Counted from the first letter of the stretch, positions 51,058 through 61,359 are shown. The stretch: DNA of 64,000 nucleotides from Bacteroidota bacterium (GCA_018267955.1 JAFDXL010000002.1:332941-396940), one strand, 5' to 3'. Notes: generated by a model not told the origin, from the sequence alone. A program made the numbers and translations.

Positions 51058-51900
51058 ATGTCTCACCAAATTCTCAAGGGTAAAAAGGGTATTATTTTCG
51101 GTGCTTTAGATGAGCGTTCTATAGCTTGGAAAACGGCTTTAAGGGCTGTAGAAGAAGGTGCTGAAATAGTGCTCACAAATGCGCCTATCGCTATGCGCAT
51201 GGGTAAGATCAACGAACTGGCACAAGCATGCAATGCACCGGTAATAGCCGCAGATGCTACTTCTACTGCCGACATAGAGAACCTGGTACAAAAAAGCATG
51301 GAGCATTTGGGTGGTAAGCTCGATTTCGTACTACACTCCATAGGTATGTCTCCAAACGTTCGTAAGGCAATCCCTTATACAGAAACCAACTACGATAATT
51401 TCCTGAAGACGTTAGATATTTCCGCGCTTTCATTGCACAAAGTGTTGCAAACCTGCATGAAAATGGATGCGCTGAACGAATGGGCTTCTGTTATAGCACT
51501 AAGCTATATCGCGGCACAACGTACCTTCCCTGGCTATAACGACATGGCAGAAGCGAAAGCCCTGCTGGAAAGCATCGCGCGCAGCTTTGGCTACCACTAT
51601 GGCTTCTCTAAGAAAGTACGTGTTAATACGATCTCCCAATCGCCAACTATTACAACCGCCGGTTCCGGTGTATCTGGCTTCGATGCTTTTTATACTTATG
51701 CAGATAAAATGTCTCCATTAGGTAATGCAACCGGTGAGCAGTGTGCTGATTTCTGTATCGCCATGTTCAGTGATTATACAAAAATGATCACTATGCAGAA
51801 CCTCTTCCATGATGGTGGTTTCTCTAATACAGGTGTCAGCCAGCTGATCGTAGAAGAAATGCAGAAGGCTGCCATTGCAACAGAAGGTATTAACGGATAA
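51058..51900 (+). CDS. fabI: Enoyl-[acyl-carrier-protein] reductase (NADH)
   Basis: FabI carries out the last step of each fatty-acid elongation cycle. The 280-residue SDR protein has GKKGIIFGALDERSIAWKTAL, the cofactor segments ADATS and VLHSIGMSP, and the catalytic Y-x6-K in GYNDMAEAKALLE. Length is normal. It is followed 51 nt later by porQ. A near-consensus -7 sequence (TACTTTTA at 51028) lies upstream. Confidence 0.96.
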   Translation: MSHQILKGKKGIIFGALDERSIAWKTALRAVEEGAEIVLTNAPIAMRMGKINELAQACNAPVIAADATSTADIENLVQKSMEHLGGKLDFVLHSIGMSPNVRKAIPYTETNYDNFLKTLDISALSLHKVLQTCMKMDALNEWASVIALSYIAAQRTFPGYNDMAEAKALLESIARSFGYHYGFSKKVRVNTISQSPTITTAGSGVSGFDAFYTYADKMSPLGNATGEQCADFCIAMFSDYTKMITMQNLFHDGGFSNTGVSQLIVEEMQKAAIATEGING

Positions 51901-51951
51901 GAATCAATCATCTTAACGGCAATAAATCACACCGTGGATCGTTTTAAGTTT

Positions 51952-53061
51952 ATGCAATTAACCCGGGTTTGCGGCATACTGCTGTTAAGTCTTAGTTTAT
52001 ATACTTCCCAGGCGCAGGTAGTAGGTGGCCAGTATGCCATGGAATACCTGCGCCTTGCTAACGCACCACATATATCTGCACTTGGTGGAATGAATGTAGC
52101 CAATACCGACGGTGATATATCTTTTGCAGGACAAAACCCTGCGCTTATGCGTCCGGGGCTGCACAATCAGTTGGGGCTCAACTACAATGCCTACTATTCA
52201 GGCATCAGCATTGCCAATCTTATTTATGGGTATCACCTGAAGGAGATCAATACCTCGTTTGTATTAGGCGTACAGTACCTCAATTACGGCAGCTTTACAG
52301 AAACCGATAATATCGGCAACGAATACGGTACATTCCATGCTGCTGATTACGCTATCAATCTCGGTGCTTCCCGACAATACGGTAAAAACTGGCGTTATGG
52401 TACCAATATAAAATGGGCACATTCCCGCCTGTACGATAAAACTGCATCTGCTGTACTGGCAGATATAGGCGTAAACTATTTTGATACCGCCAGCCTGTGG
52501 GATCTGGGCATTGTTGCTAAAAACGTAGGGTTCATGGTAGATAAGTATAGCAATACCAACCCCGCAGAGCCTTTGCCATTAGATGTACAGCTGGGCATAT
52601 CAAAACGCTTCAAACACCTTCCATTAAAACTATTGGCAACAGTGCATCATATATACACATGGGATATCCGCTACGATAATCCTACCGATGCACAAAACAA
52701 TACTGTTTTTGGCGCTACTGATACCACTGCTGATACAAAGGGCCATTTTAGTGATAAATTCTTCCGGCACTTTATTTTCGGCGCGGAGATCAGCATTGCA
52801 AAACGCCTTACTGCAACAGTTGCATACAATCACCTCCGCCGCTCAGAAATGATGCTGACAGATAAACCGGCACTTGCAGGTTTCTCATTCGGACTGGGCA
52901 TATACCTGAACAAATTCCAGGTGCATTATGCACGTTCTTATTATTCATTAGCGGGTGCTTATAACGAAATAGGCATCAATATGCAGTTAAATAAACTGTT
53001 CGGCATTGGTAAGCTGGGAGAAAAAACGGGATGGAAGGATAGCTATCCTGATTGGGAATAG
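51952..53061 (+). CDS. porQ: Type IX secretion system protein PorQ
   Basis: PorQ is an outer-membrane barrel that works with PorZ and PorU in the T9SS attachment complex. The 369-residue protein has a signal peptide (GILLLSLSLYTSQAQ), the family segment GGQYAMEYLRLANAPHISALGG, and ISFAGQNPALMRPGLHNQLGLNYN, and ends in barrel strands. The ATG at 51952 gives a clean signal peptide; a GTG six codons upstream is less likely. porZ is not adjacent. It converges with the polysaccharide operon, 14 nt between stops. Confidence 0.9.
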   Translation: MQLTRVCGILLLSLSLYTSQAQVVGGQYAMEYLRLANAPHISALGGMNVANTDGDISFAGQNPALMRPGLHNQLGLNYNAYYSGISIANLIYGYHLKEINTSFVLGVQYLNYGSFTETDNIGNEYGTFHAADYAINLGASRQYGKNWRYGTNIKWAHSRLYDKTASAVLADIGVNYFDTASLWDLGIVAKNVGFMVDKYSNTNPAEPLPLDVQLGISKRFKHLPLKLLATVHHIYTWDIRYDNPTDAQNNTVFGATDTTADTKGHFSDKFFRHFIFGAEISIAKRLTATVAYNHLRRSEMMLTDKPALAGFSFGLGIYLNKFQVHYARSYYSLAGAYNEIGINMQLNKLFGIGKLGEKTGWKDSYPDWE

Positions 53062-53075
53062 CGTAGGCTACTTTA

Positions 53076-53663
53076 CTACCTGAGCAGCACTTTTACTGTT
53101 TTCCATAATATGCGGCAATAATTGCCAAAGGAAGGATCGGATATATATACCATATTCAACCTGATCTTATCAGGCATGATCTGTTCAATATAGTATCGTT
53201 CGGGCTCTTTCTGCGCTTCCAGGATGCTGCTCTCGTTAGAATAGATAATGGAGGCTATATCCGTAATACCGGGGCGGATGTTCAACACGGCCTTCTGTTG
53301 CTCTGTATAGAGATCTACATATTTTCTTACCTCTGGGCGTGGCCCTACCAAGCTCATATCTCCTTTTAATACATTGATGAGTTGTGGTAGTTCATCGAGC
53401 TTGTATCTGCGTATAAAAGCGCCGGGCTTCGTGATGCGGCTATCCGTTTCGCTCATTGTCAGCAGGCTGTCTTTATCGGCTCCCACACGCATAGATCGAA
53501 ACTTGTATAGCATAAAATCATTGCCATATCGCCCTACCCGCTTTTGTTTATAGATCACAGGACCTTTAGAATCCAGCCTTATCCATAAAGCCAGCAGGAT
53601 AAAGAACGGGCTGAATAGCAGGATAAACAGTAAGGAAAAAATAAGGTCTGCAATACGGGTCAT
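53076..53663 (-). CDS. Initiating sugar-phosphate transferase (PglC/WcaJ-type)
   Basis: The enzyme moves a sugar-1-phosphate from a nucleotide sugar to polyprenyl phosphate, starting repeat-unit assembly. The 195-residue short form has one N-terminal re-entrant membrane helix (IADLIFSLLFILLFSPFFILLAL), KGPVIYKQKRVGRYG, the catalytic KFRSMRV, and DELPQLINVLKGDMSLVGPRPE. It is the last gene of the polysaccharide operon and overlaps the aminotransferase gene by one base. Confidence 0.94.
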   Translation of the reverse strand: MTRIADLIFSLLFILLFSPFFILLALWIRLDSKGPVIYKQKRVGRYGNDFMLYKFRSMRVGADKDSLLTMSETDSRITKPGAFIRRYKLDELPQLINVLKGDMSLVGPRPEVRKYVDLYTEQQKAVLNIRPGITDIASIIYSNESSILEAQKEPERYYIEQIMPDKIRLNMVYISDPSFGNYCRILWKTVKVLLR

Positions 53664-54874
53664 TACACAACGGCATTATAGGCAAGCGCCACTTGTTCTT
53701 CTATAAAACTACACTGTTCATCGGTAAGCTGTGTATATACAGGCAGGGATATTTCTGCCGCATAGTTACGGTATGCTACAGGGTAGTCTTTTATATCGTA
53801 GCCATTTTCTTTAAAAAGTGTAAGCATAGGCATAGGCACAAAGTGCACATTTACAGATGCGCCCGTTTCCGATATCAGCTGTATCATCTTATCGCGTTGC
53901 GCTTCTGTAATACCTTTTATACGCAGCAAAAACAAATGGTAAGATGATTGCCTGCCGGTATCCTGGTAAGTAGGCATAATAGCCCATTCTTTGTTTTGAA
54001 AGAACCGGGTGTAATGATCAAAGATGCGTTTGCGTTCCGGCAGCAATTCAGATTTATACTTCCGCATCTGCGCTACACCTATGGCGGCACAAACATCGGG
54101 CATGTTTATTTTCATCCCCAGGCTAACTATATCATAACGCCATCTGCCACTTTGCGATTTAGCAAGGGCATCGGCTGTCTGCCCGTTCAGGGAGTTTAGC
54201 TTCATCCATTTGTATACAGCCTCATTATCAAAAGGAGCCGGTAAATTCAGGCATATCACACCACCTTCTGCAGTTGTAATGTTTTTCACCGCATGAAGGG
54301 ATACAATAGTAATATCTGCGCCTAAAGCGGCCGGTTTACCGTTATACAGAGCGCCCAGCGAATGTGCAGCATCCGCAATAACTATCGGCCTCCCGAATTG
54401 TTTTTGAATATCGTTGGCAGCAACAAACAGTTTCTTTGTTTCTTCACTTGCTGCAATGCGATGTATTGCATCATAATCGCAGGGCCAGCCACCAATATCT
54501 ACTACAAGTATTGCTTTGGTACGCTCTGTTATCGCTTCTTTTATTTTTTGAGGATCTACCGTAAAATCATCCAGCACATCTACCATCACAGGTTTGGCAC
54601 CAGCATGCATCACAGATAGCGCCGTAGCAGCATAAGTGTATGCCGGCATGATCACTTCATCGCCCGGGCCAACACCTAGCCATTTATAGGTAAGCAAGGC
54701 CCCCGACGTCCAGGAATTGACGCATACAGCGTGTTGCACGCCTGTCATTTCCGCAGACATTTGCTCCAGCAAACGAACCTTTGGTCCGGTAGTTATCCAG
54801 CCCGACTGCAGGGTATCCATTACCTCGTTGATTACATCCTGGTCTATATGCGGGGGCGAAAATGGTATTTTCAC
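53663..54874 (-). CDS. DegT/DnrJ/EryC1 family sugar aminotransferase
   Basis: This is a PLP-dependent enzyme that adds an amino group to a nucleotide keto-sugar. The 403-residue protein has PHIDQDVINEVMDTLQSGWITTGP, the segment DEVIMPAYTYAATAL, and the PLP-lysine motif VSLHAVKNITTAEGG. It is next to an oxidoreductase that could supply the keto-sugar, a common pairing in 3-amino-sugar pathways. Product not determined. Confidence 0.94.
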   Translation of the reverse strand: MKIPFSPPHIDQDVINEVMDTLQSGWITTGPKVRLLEQMSAEMTGVQHAVCVNSWTSGALLTYKWLGVGPGDEVIMPAYTYAATALSVMHAGAKPVMVDVLDDFTVDPQKIKEAITERTKAILVVDIGGWPCDYDAIHRIAASEETKKLFVAANDIQKQFGRPIVIADAAHSLGALYNGKPAALGADITIVSLHAVKNITTAEGGVICLNLPAPFDNEAVYKWMKLNSLNGQTADALAKSQSGRWRYDIVSLGMKINMPDVCAAIGVAQMRKYKSELLPERKRIFDHYTRFFQNKEWAIMPTYQDTGRQSSYHLFLLRIKGITEAQRDKMIQLISETGASVNVHFVPMPMLTLFKENGYDIKDYPVAYRNYAAEISLPVYTQLTDEQCSFIEEQVALAYNAVV

Positions 54875-55888
54875 TTAATTGTTTGTTTTACTCGCGTATA
54901 TTCTTTCTATGATGTCTACTACTTTAAGTCCTTCCTGTACACTGGTAGTAACAGTTGCCCTGCCCTTCAGTACATCAACCACATTTTGTATCACATAGTG
55001 GTGATTGGCAGCGCTGCCTTTATAGCTGCCATAATCATTCGGCGGATTGGTCATTGGCAGCTCCGGCATTGTATAATCCTGAATGTGACAATACTCTACT
55101 TTATCCATGTATTGCCCGCCCACTTTCACTGTTCCTTTTTCACCGATCACTGTCATACCACTTTCCAGGTTCTTATCCCATACTGAGGTCGAGAAATTAA
55201 TGCTACCCATTCCACCGTTGGTAAAGTTAAAATTAACTACACCACTATCCTCAAACTCTGTAAGATGCTGATGGTTGAAGCTGGAAAAATGTGCTTTGAT
55301 ATGATCAATATCGCCGAAGACCCAATACAGCAGGTCTATAAAATGGCTGAATTGTGTAAATAAAGTTCCACCGTCCAATTCCTTCGTTCCATGCCAGGTA
55401 CCACCTTTATAGTATCGCTCATCACGGTTCCAGAAGCAATTCACCTGTACCATATAGATCTTACCGAGTGTGCCGTTGGAGACGATCTGCTTCAGCCATT
55501 GCGATGGTGGCGAATACCTGTTCTGCATTACACAGAATACTTCTTTTGAATTCCTTTCCGCTGCTTCTATCGCACAGGTACATTCCTGCTTATGCAGGCC
55601 AAATGGCTTTTCTACCACAACATGGTATCCTGCCTCTGCTGCAGCGGACGCCTGGCTCGCGTGCAGTCCGTTAGGTGTAGCGATGGTAACCACATCTGCA
55701 TCGACATCTGCCTGCAAAAAATCAAAGAACGATGAAAATACAGCTACTCCCGCAGGCACATCTTTCAATGCATTCTCATTTATATCTATCACCGCAGATA
55801 ATTCGCACTCTTCGTTTTGTTGTATCATGGCTGCATGTCGCTTACCGATATGCCCATAACCCATAACAACAAATCTTACTTTATCCAT
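54875..55888 (-). CDS. Gfo/Idh/MocA family nucleotide-sugar oxidoreductase
   Basis: The 337-residue protein has the NAD-binding VRFVVMGYGHIGKRHAAMI, the catalytic Lys segment HVVVEKPFGLHKQEC, and the C-terminal domain with GGTLFTQFSHFIDLLYWVFGD. Relatives such as WlbA oxidise C3 of UDP-GlcNAc-derived sugars before transamination. The gene abuts the aminotransferase gene directly. The ATG at 55888 is chosen; an earlier start would add eight residues without homology. Confidence 0.9.
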   Translation of the reverse strand: MDKVRFVVMGYGHIGKRHAAMIQQNEECELSAVIDINENALKDVPAGVAVFSSFFDFLQADVDADVVTIATPNGLHASQASAAAEAGYHVVVEKPFGLHKQECTCAIEAAERNSKEVFCVMQNRYSPPSQWLKQIVSNGTLGKIYMVQVNCFWNRDERYYKGGTWHGTKELDGGTLFTQFSHFIDLLYWVFGDIDHIKAHFSSFNHQHLTEFEDSGVVNFNFTNGGMGSINFSTSVWDKNLESGMTVIGEKGTVKVGGQYMDKVEYCHIQDYTMPELPMTNPPNDYGSYKGSAANHHYVIQNVVDVLKGRATVTTSVQEGLKVVDIIERIYASKTNN

Positions 55889-55937
55889 ATTAGCAACTGC
55901 CAATATCAGCAAATTATTTTACTTATGCCAACTAAAA

Positions 55938-56636
55938 TCACTTACGGGCTACTGTGATCCCGATATACTTATTAGTGGCAGGTAGCCATTGTAAAAGATA
56001 CTTGTTAGCAAAATGGGAAAGTGCGTTCAATGGCTGATTGGAAAACGATGTAGGCAGAATGCCAAACGCATGTGTAGAAGAGGAGGAAAAGGAGGCCATT
56101 AAGGCGTTCATTTCCGCTAAAGAGAAATAGTGCCAGCTTGCTTGCTTATTATACCTGTTGCGCAGCCATTGTATCGGCACACTGCCTTGCATATTGTCTG
56201 CAGTTAAGAGCAGGCCACCTGCCTTTAGCAATTTGTATATATTCTGTATAGCTAGTTTGCGAGCGTCATTGTTGCGACTGGATTTATCCTGGTAGTTCGA
56301 CTTTAATCCTCCTAAAACAGATTTCATGATTACCAGGTCAATTGTATTTTCCGGAATATCGGAGTTAAAAATATTAAATGAGCGATACTCGATTAGTTCT
56401 TGTACCCCATACTTCTGGTGCATTTTTATAGCCTCTTCGGTAGGCCCGGTCCTGTCCGTACATATCACCCGGAAGCCTTGTAATGCCAGCCACAGGCTCA
56501 ACCCGCCATTGCGTTCACCAATTGCCAATATTTTACTATCCCGGGGCAGTGTGTTAATAACAGGTTGCCATACTTTCAGCGCCTCTGCCCAGTTGAGCAC
56601 ATCCCATTCAATAATATCCTTTAAAGGAGCCGGCAA
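55938..56636 (-). CDS. Class I SAM-dependent methyltransferase
   Basis: The 232-residue protein has the SAM-binding motif I KILAIGERNGGLSLWLALQG, with motif II in VICTDRTGPTEEAI. LVIMKSVLGGLKSN and LLKAGGLLLTADNMQG are motif IV and V-like. In this operon it most likely methylates a sugar of the repeat unit. It begins one base after the preceding GT4 gene ends, so it is tightly coupled. Confidence 0.82.
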   Translation of the reverse strand: MPAPLKDIIEWDVLNWAEALKVWQPVINTLPRDSKILAIGERNGGLSLWLALQGFRVICTDRTGPTEEAIKMHQKYGVQELIEYRSFNIFNSDIPENTIDLVIMKSVLGGLKSNYQDKSSRNNDARKLAIQNIYKLLKAGGLLLTADNMQGSVPIQWLRNRYNKQASWHYFSLAEMNALMASFSSSSTHAFGILPTSFSNQPLNALSHFANKYLLQWLPATNKYIGITVARK

Positions 56637-56637
56637 A

Positions 56638-57864
56638 TCAGGATATGGCTTTTAGTTCTTCGTAAAATGCTGCGGCAATATTTGCACGGTTGAAGTATTG
56701 ATAAACGTATGCTTTGCCGTTAGCCCCAAGCGTCGCACATAACTGCGGATCTTTACTAAGTTGCAATGCCCCGTCCGCCAATGCGGCATCGTCATCAGGG
56801 GTAAAGAACAAACCGCATTTTCCCTGTTCAATAAACAATTCTCTTGCTTCTCCATCTACACCTAGTAATATCGGCCTTGCAAAAGCCAGGTTCTCAAATA
56901 TTTTGGACGGTATCGCACCCATAAAGAGCGGAATATTTTTTAGTGGTATGATCGCCGCATTGCTGGCGTAAACGATCGCAGGCATATTTGCAGCGGGTTG
57001 GTTTGGGAAGAAAAAGACATGCTGCAGCTTTAATTCAGCCTTCAGATGATGCAAGAAATCTTTTTGCGGCCCATCACCCACTATGATAAACTTTATTCTT
57101 TCTTCATGTCGAAGCCTGTCAGCTGCTTTTAAGATAACTTCCAAAGCCTGCGCATGTCCCAGGATGCCGGCATACAATACAATGAAATCATTCTCCTTAA
57201 AGCCATTTACCTGCCTCCATGCTTTATCTACTTTTTCAATATTGTATTTCTCCGAATCAATACCATTAGGTAGCCAAAAGGTTTTGGTTTTGGGAAAGCG
57301 TGATTGAATACTTTTAACTATACCCTGGGTTTGTCCGCTCACAAGGGCAGAACGTTGATACAACCATGCTTCTAATGCATACGCTGCTTTCAGGAACATT
57401 TTGTTGTTTACAATATTGAGCTTCTCGGCGCTTTCCGGCCATAGATCCGACACATTAAACACCAGCTTAGATCGCCTGAATAGTTTTATCAGCAATGCCG
57501 ACATGCCAAGAAATAAAGGTGGCGATTCACAGATAATGATGTCATACTTCTTCATTCGAAACAATCCCGCTACTGCAGAGCTGAAAACGAAGGAGAAATA
57601 ATTGAGTAAGCGTACTGCAATTCCTGTAGCCTTGCGCGCATATATCCAGCTGCGATATACAGGTATACCGTCCAGCTCTTCTTTACAAAACCATTTGCCC
57701 TTATAAGCTTCATGCACCTGCATGGCAGGATAATTCGGCATGGCCGTAAGCACTGCCACATCTGCTCCCAGTTGTTTTAGATGACGGGCAAGACTGCTCA
57801 GCCTGTTCTGCGGCGCTCCGGTTTCGGGAGGATAGTATTGAGTGAGGATTAAAACGCTGGGCAC
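56638..57864 (-). CDS. GT4 glycosyltransferase (WbuB-like)
   Basis: The 408-residue GT-B enzyme starts VLILTQYYPPETGAPQNRLSSLARHL, has FVVLYAGILGHAQAL-like donor-domain sequence (IVLYAGILGHAQ), and a family EX7E-type segment near the C-terminus (IPSKIFENLAFARPILLG). This subgroup is typical of WbuB, which transfers an N-acetyl-fucosamine-type sugar. It follows the epimerase gene by overlap. Donor not proven. Confidence 0.9.
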   Translation of the reverse strand: MPSVLILTQYYPPETGAPQNRLSSLARHLKQLGADVAVLTAMPNYPAMQVHEAYKGKWFCKEELDGIPVYRSWIYARKATGIAVRLLNYFSFVFSSAVAGLFRMKKYDIIICESPPLFLGMSALLIKLFRRSKLVFNVSDLWPESAEKLNIVNNKMFLKAAYALEAWLYQRSALVSGQTQGIVKSIQSRFPKTKTFWLPNGIDSEKYNIEKVDKAWRQVNGFKENDFIVLYAGILGHAQALEVILKAADRLRHEERIKFIIVGDGPQKDFLHHLKAELKLQHVFFFPNQPAANMPAIVYASNAAIIPLKNIPLFMGAIPSKIFENLAFARPILLGVDGEARELFIEQGKCGLFFTPDDDAALADGALQLSKDPQLCATLGANGKAYVYQYFNRANIAAAFYEELKAIS

Positions 57865-58940
57865 TACTTAACCAAATGCTGGCAGATAAGGGCTGATGCC
57901 TTACCATTACCATAAAATATATTGCCGTTGATAAACTGCTTATTGTACATATTGGCAACACCATGCAGAATATGTTCTTTCACCGCACCTGCCAACACGC
58001 TGCAACCGGCCTGGGTCAGTTCTACCCATTCCGTTTGGTCGCGCAATATGATGCAGTATTTATGGAAGAAATATGCCTCTTTCTGCAACCCGCCGCTATC
58101 TGTCAATACAAGATGGCTATTTTGCAACAAGGATAGCATATCAAAATATCCTACAGGATCTATCACCATGCAATTGAGCTTTAGATGAAATTGTTCCATC
58201 ATCTTGCGCGTGCGCGGGTGCAACGGCAGCACTATTGTATGTTCTTTTGCCAGCGTGTTGATCGCCTTCACGATCGCCTCCAGCCTTTCTTTATTATCTG
58301 TATTCTCTGCCCGGTGAAAAGTGGCCAGTAAATAACCATCTTTTTTCAGCCCCAGCTTTTGGACGATATCGGACTTCTTTGCTGATTGTTTTGCATAGTA
58401 CAAGGCTGCATCATACATCACATCTCCGGTATTCACCACAAGCCTGTCCGGTTCTGTAAGGCCTTCATTCTTCAGGTTCTGCATCGCCACTTCAGTAGGA
58501 CAAAATAATTGGGTACTTAGCCTGTCCGTCAATATTCTGTTTACTTCCTCCGGCATATCCATATAAAAGCTGCGAAGCCCTGCTTCTACATGCGCCACGG
58601 GCACATGCAATTTTGAAGCCGCGAGCGCGCCGGCCAATGTAGAGTTGGTATCACCATAAACCAAAACGGTATCCGGCTTTTCTTTGATGATGGCCTGTTC
58701 TATACCTTCCAGCATCTGCGCAGTCATCGTAGCATGAGTGCTGGTATTGATGCTGAAATGATAATCAGGTTTCGGCAGATCCATCTCTCTGAAGAAGATA
58801 TCCGACATCGCATCATCATAGTGCTGCCCGGTGTGCAGTAACACTTCCTGTATGCCACCATGCTGTTTAATAGCCCTTGCCACTGCAGCTGCCTTAATAA
58901 ACTGCGGCCGTGTACCAATAACGGTCAGTACTTTGGTCAT
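57864..58940 (-). CDS. wecB: UDP-N-acetylglucosamine 2-epimerase (non-hydrolysing)
   Basis: The enzyme interconverts UDP-GlcNAc and UDP-ManNAc, or a related deoxy-sugar. The 358-residue protein has TVIGTRPQFIKAAAVARAI, LLHTGQHYDDAMSDIFF, VYGDTNSTLAGALAA, HVEAGLRSF, PEEVNRILTDRLS and LTDSGGLQKEAYFF, all standard. Start and stop overlap neighbours by a few bases. It points to an N-acetyl-mannosamine-type or 2-epimerised sugar in the polymer. Confidence 0.95.
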   Translation of the reverse strand: MTKVLTVIGTRPQFIKAAAVARAIKQHGGIQEVLLHTGQHYDDAMSDIFFREMDLPKPDYHFSINTSTHATMTAQMLEGIEQAIIKEKPDTVLVYGDTNSTLAGALAASKLHVPVAHVEAGLRSFYMDMPEEVNRILTDRLSTQLFCPTEVAMQNLKNEGLTEPDRLVVNTGDVMYDAALYYAKQSAKKSDIVQKLGLKKDGYLLATFHRAENTDNKERLEAIVKAINTLAKEHTIVLPLHPRTRKMMEQFHLKLNCMVIDPVGYFDMLSLLQNSHLVLTDSGGLQKEAYFFHKYCIILRDQTEWVELTQAGCSVLAGAVKEHILHGVANMYNKQFINGNIFYGNGKASALICQHLVK

Positions 58941-60337
58941 TGATCCGATCCTCTTTTTACGTTTGAAATAACGGCCCTGAATTTTCCGTTAATTCCACAA
59001 AATATCTCTTTCTGTTCAAAAATCTGAACATTTACATCACCAAGTTGACTACACACTTTTTTCTTTAATATGTCTTTTTCTCCATCACTTAAGGGTTGCT
59101 CACTCATAATGTTTAACCGGATGTTATTAATGTCTTCCTGCACCACTTGCCCTTTTATAATATTCGGCATACCGGTAAACAGGCTATGGAAGCGCACCAT
59201 CTCCCTACCGTCCTTGCCTACTACAACATCTTCTATCCTGCCCGTTATCTCTTCAATCAGCGGCATGGTCCTGCCGCATGTACATGATTTAGTTGACAAG
59301 GTCATATAATCGCCGATGCGATATCGTATCAATGGCTGATCATAATTAAGAAAGCCGGTACACACTACTTCCCCTTGTTCGCCGGGTTTTACGGTCGCAC
59401 CATCTTTATCCAGCAATTCTACCAGGCCCACGTCCGGACTGATATGCAGGCCCCCATGTTCACATTCGCTAACCAATCCACAAGCCTCTACACCGCTCCA
59501 GCCATCATATGTTTTACAACCGTACACTTTCTGAAACACTTCCCGCATTTCAGGTGTCAGCTTTTCGCTGGATGTGATCACGGCGCGTAATTGCGGCGCA
59601 TCCAAACCTTGCTCATCAATAAACCTCGCCAGGAAATAGTTGCTCATAGCATAGCCAACCATATAGTCGAGACGATATTTTTTTATTGCCTCTAAGTAAT
59701 TAGCAACGGTTTGTTTGCTGATATGGTAGGCCGAAAAATAAACCTGGTGTTCTGCAGTATTGTAGCGGTAATAAGGTGGTCTTGCGTTAGCATCGGGAAC
59801 CACTCTTCTTCCTCCGATCATACCGCGACGCATAAACCTGTCTACACCTGCCCAATGGCGCACGCGTGCTTCATAGGCAGCGCTCCACCTGCGATGCATG
59901 TCCTCAGAAAAAAGAATACTCGTAGAGGTACCAGTTGTTCCGCTGGATGCAAAAAAGCTACCGCCTTTTTCTCTTTCACCGGACAGTAAGGTTGACTTAC
60001 CATATTTGCGAAGGTCTTCCTTGCCTACCAATGGAACCCTGTTGATAGTCTCAGGAGTAATCCTATTGATTTGTTCGGCCGTCAACCCGTATTGCATCCA
60101 TTTTTCCCTGTAGTAGGGAACTTTTGCAAATGCATGATTCAGTATTGCAGAAAGCTGCTTAGATGTATACTCCTGCCATTGAGCAGCAGAAAAACTTTCG
60201 CGCTGTTTATACCCTTCCAGCTCCTGCCCGAAGATACCGCCAAAACGGCGCCTGTTCCATTGCCAGCCATAAATGCTGACCATTGCATTTTGCAGGAACA
60301 CAGGCGAATGATTATATATTTTTTCTGAAAGAGACAT
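58937..60337 (-). CDS. CapK/PaaK-like adenylate-forming protein
   Basis: The 466-residue protein has the adenylation P-loop SSGTTGTSTSILFSED, the segment TYDGWSGVEACGLVSECEHG, and QPLIRYRIGDYMTL. CapK-type relatives of phenylacetate-CoA ligase are found in many capsule and O-antigen loci, but their substrate is largely unknown; activation of a carboxylic acid that decorates a sugar is one idea. It overlaps both neighbours by one to four bases. Confidence 0.85.
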   Translation of the reverse strand: MSLSEKIYNHSPVFLQNAMVSIYGWQWNRRRFGGIFGQELEGYKQRESFSAAQWQEYTSKQLSAILNHAFAKVPYYREKWMQYGLTAEQINRITPETINRVPLVGKEDLRKYGKSTLLSGEREKGGSFFASSGTTGTSTSILFSEDMHRRWSAAYEARVRHWAGVDRFMRRGMIGGRRVVPDANARPPYYRYNTAEHQVYFSAYHISKQTVANYLEAIKKYRLDYMVGYAMSNYFLARFIDEQGLDAPQLRAVITSSEKLTPEMREVFQKVYGCKTYDGWSGVEACGLVSECEHGGLHISPDVGLVELLDKDGATVKPGEQGEVVCTGFLNYDQPLIRYRIGDYMTLSTKSCTCGRTMPLIEEITGRIEDVVVGKDGREMVRFHSLFTGMPNIIKGQVVQEDINNIRLNIMSEQPLSDGEKDILKKKVCSQLGDVNVQIFEQKEIFCGINGKFRAVISNVKRGSDQ

Positions 60338-61359
60338 TATAAGGTAGAAAGAATACTATCCCATTTATGATACACCACCTCTTCGTCGTAGGCCCCTACC
60401 TTCTCCTTCCCCGCTTCTATCAATCCCGAGGAAATAGTTTTGTATTCAATGATCAGCCTTATCTTTTCTGCCATAGCCACATGGTCATCATCTGCTACCA
60501 GCAATCCATCTTCGTTATCCGTCACCAGGTGCGATACACCTCCTACATTGGTACTTACGATCGGTAAACCCATAGCCCACATTTCTAAAAAAGTAACAGG
60601 GGCATTGTCGATTCTATTGGTAGATATATAAACATCGCATATCTCAGCATAGTACTTCTTCTTCTCCACATCCATAAAACCAACAATCTCAATGTTATTT
60701 TGCAACCCAAGCTCACGTATCAACAGATCAGTTTCATGCTGCATCCCCATATCTATACCTCCCATGTACATCTTTACATGGGGATAATAAGCCTTCAACA
60801 CGTCTATTGCACGCACTGCCATTAATGGGTTGTAAATACTGCCAAAAGAACGCATCCATAATACACCTGGCCTTATATCTTCTTTATTATAAAAAGGATA
60901 TTGCTTCAGTGGTATAGTGTTCTCAACCAGATGAGCCTGCAATCCATATATTTTTAATCGATCTGCAATAAACCCGGAAGGCACTGTGATCACATCCGCC
61001 TTTCTCAGTACCGACAGATAACGCTTCTTATATTTTGCTATAGCGGCAGGCACACCTCCACCATGTATTGTGAGCACTAATTTTTTGCCCAATAGCTTCA
61101 CAATGTGTGCCGCAATGAATTGCCATATAAAACTATTGCCTGAATAAAATTGTACGACGGCCACATCGTAGTCTGTGCTTCGGCGAAATAATGTAGTTAC
61201 TATATCAGTCAGCCGTTTCCATTTGTCACGATGCCGGGATACGGTAAGCACATCATAGCCATGCACACGTAACAGGTTTGCCAGCTCCGATGCTTGGGTT
61301 ATTGGTGCAGTCTGCACATCAGCAAATAAACCTACTATGATGAGCTTTTTACGAAGCAA
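60337..61359 (-). CDS. GT4 glycosyltransferase
   Basis: The 340-residue GT-B enzyme has the N-domain start KKLIIVGLFADVQTAPITQASELANLL and LVLTIHGGGVPAAIAKYKKRYL. The C-domain has YMGGIDMGMQHETDLL and the EX7E segment VTFLEMWAMGLPIVSTNVGGV. It overlaps the downstream gene by one base and the upstream Wzy-like gene by 11 nt. Sugar and acceptor unknown. Confidence 0.9.
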   Translation of the reverse strand: MLRKKLIIVGLFADVQTAPITQASELANLLRVHGYDVLTVSRHRDKWKRLTDIVTTLFRRSTDYDVAVVQFYSGNSFIWQFIAAHIVKLLGKKLVLTIHGGGVPAAIAKYKKRYLSVLRKADVITVPSGFIADRLKIYGLQAHLVENTIPLKQYPFYNKEDIRPGVLWMRSFGSIYNPLMAVRAIDVLKAYYPHVKMYMGGIDMGMQHETDLLIRELGLQNNIEIVGFMDVEKKKYYAEICDVYISTNRIDNAPVTFLEMWAMGLPIVSTNVGGVSHLVTDNEDGLLVADDDHVAMAEKIRLIIEYKTISSGLIEAGKEKVGAYDEEVVYHKWDSILSTL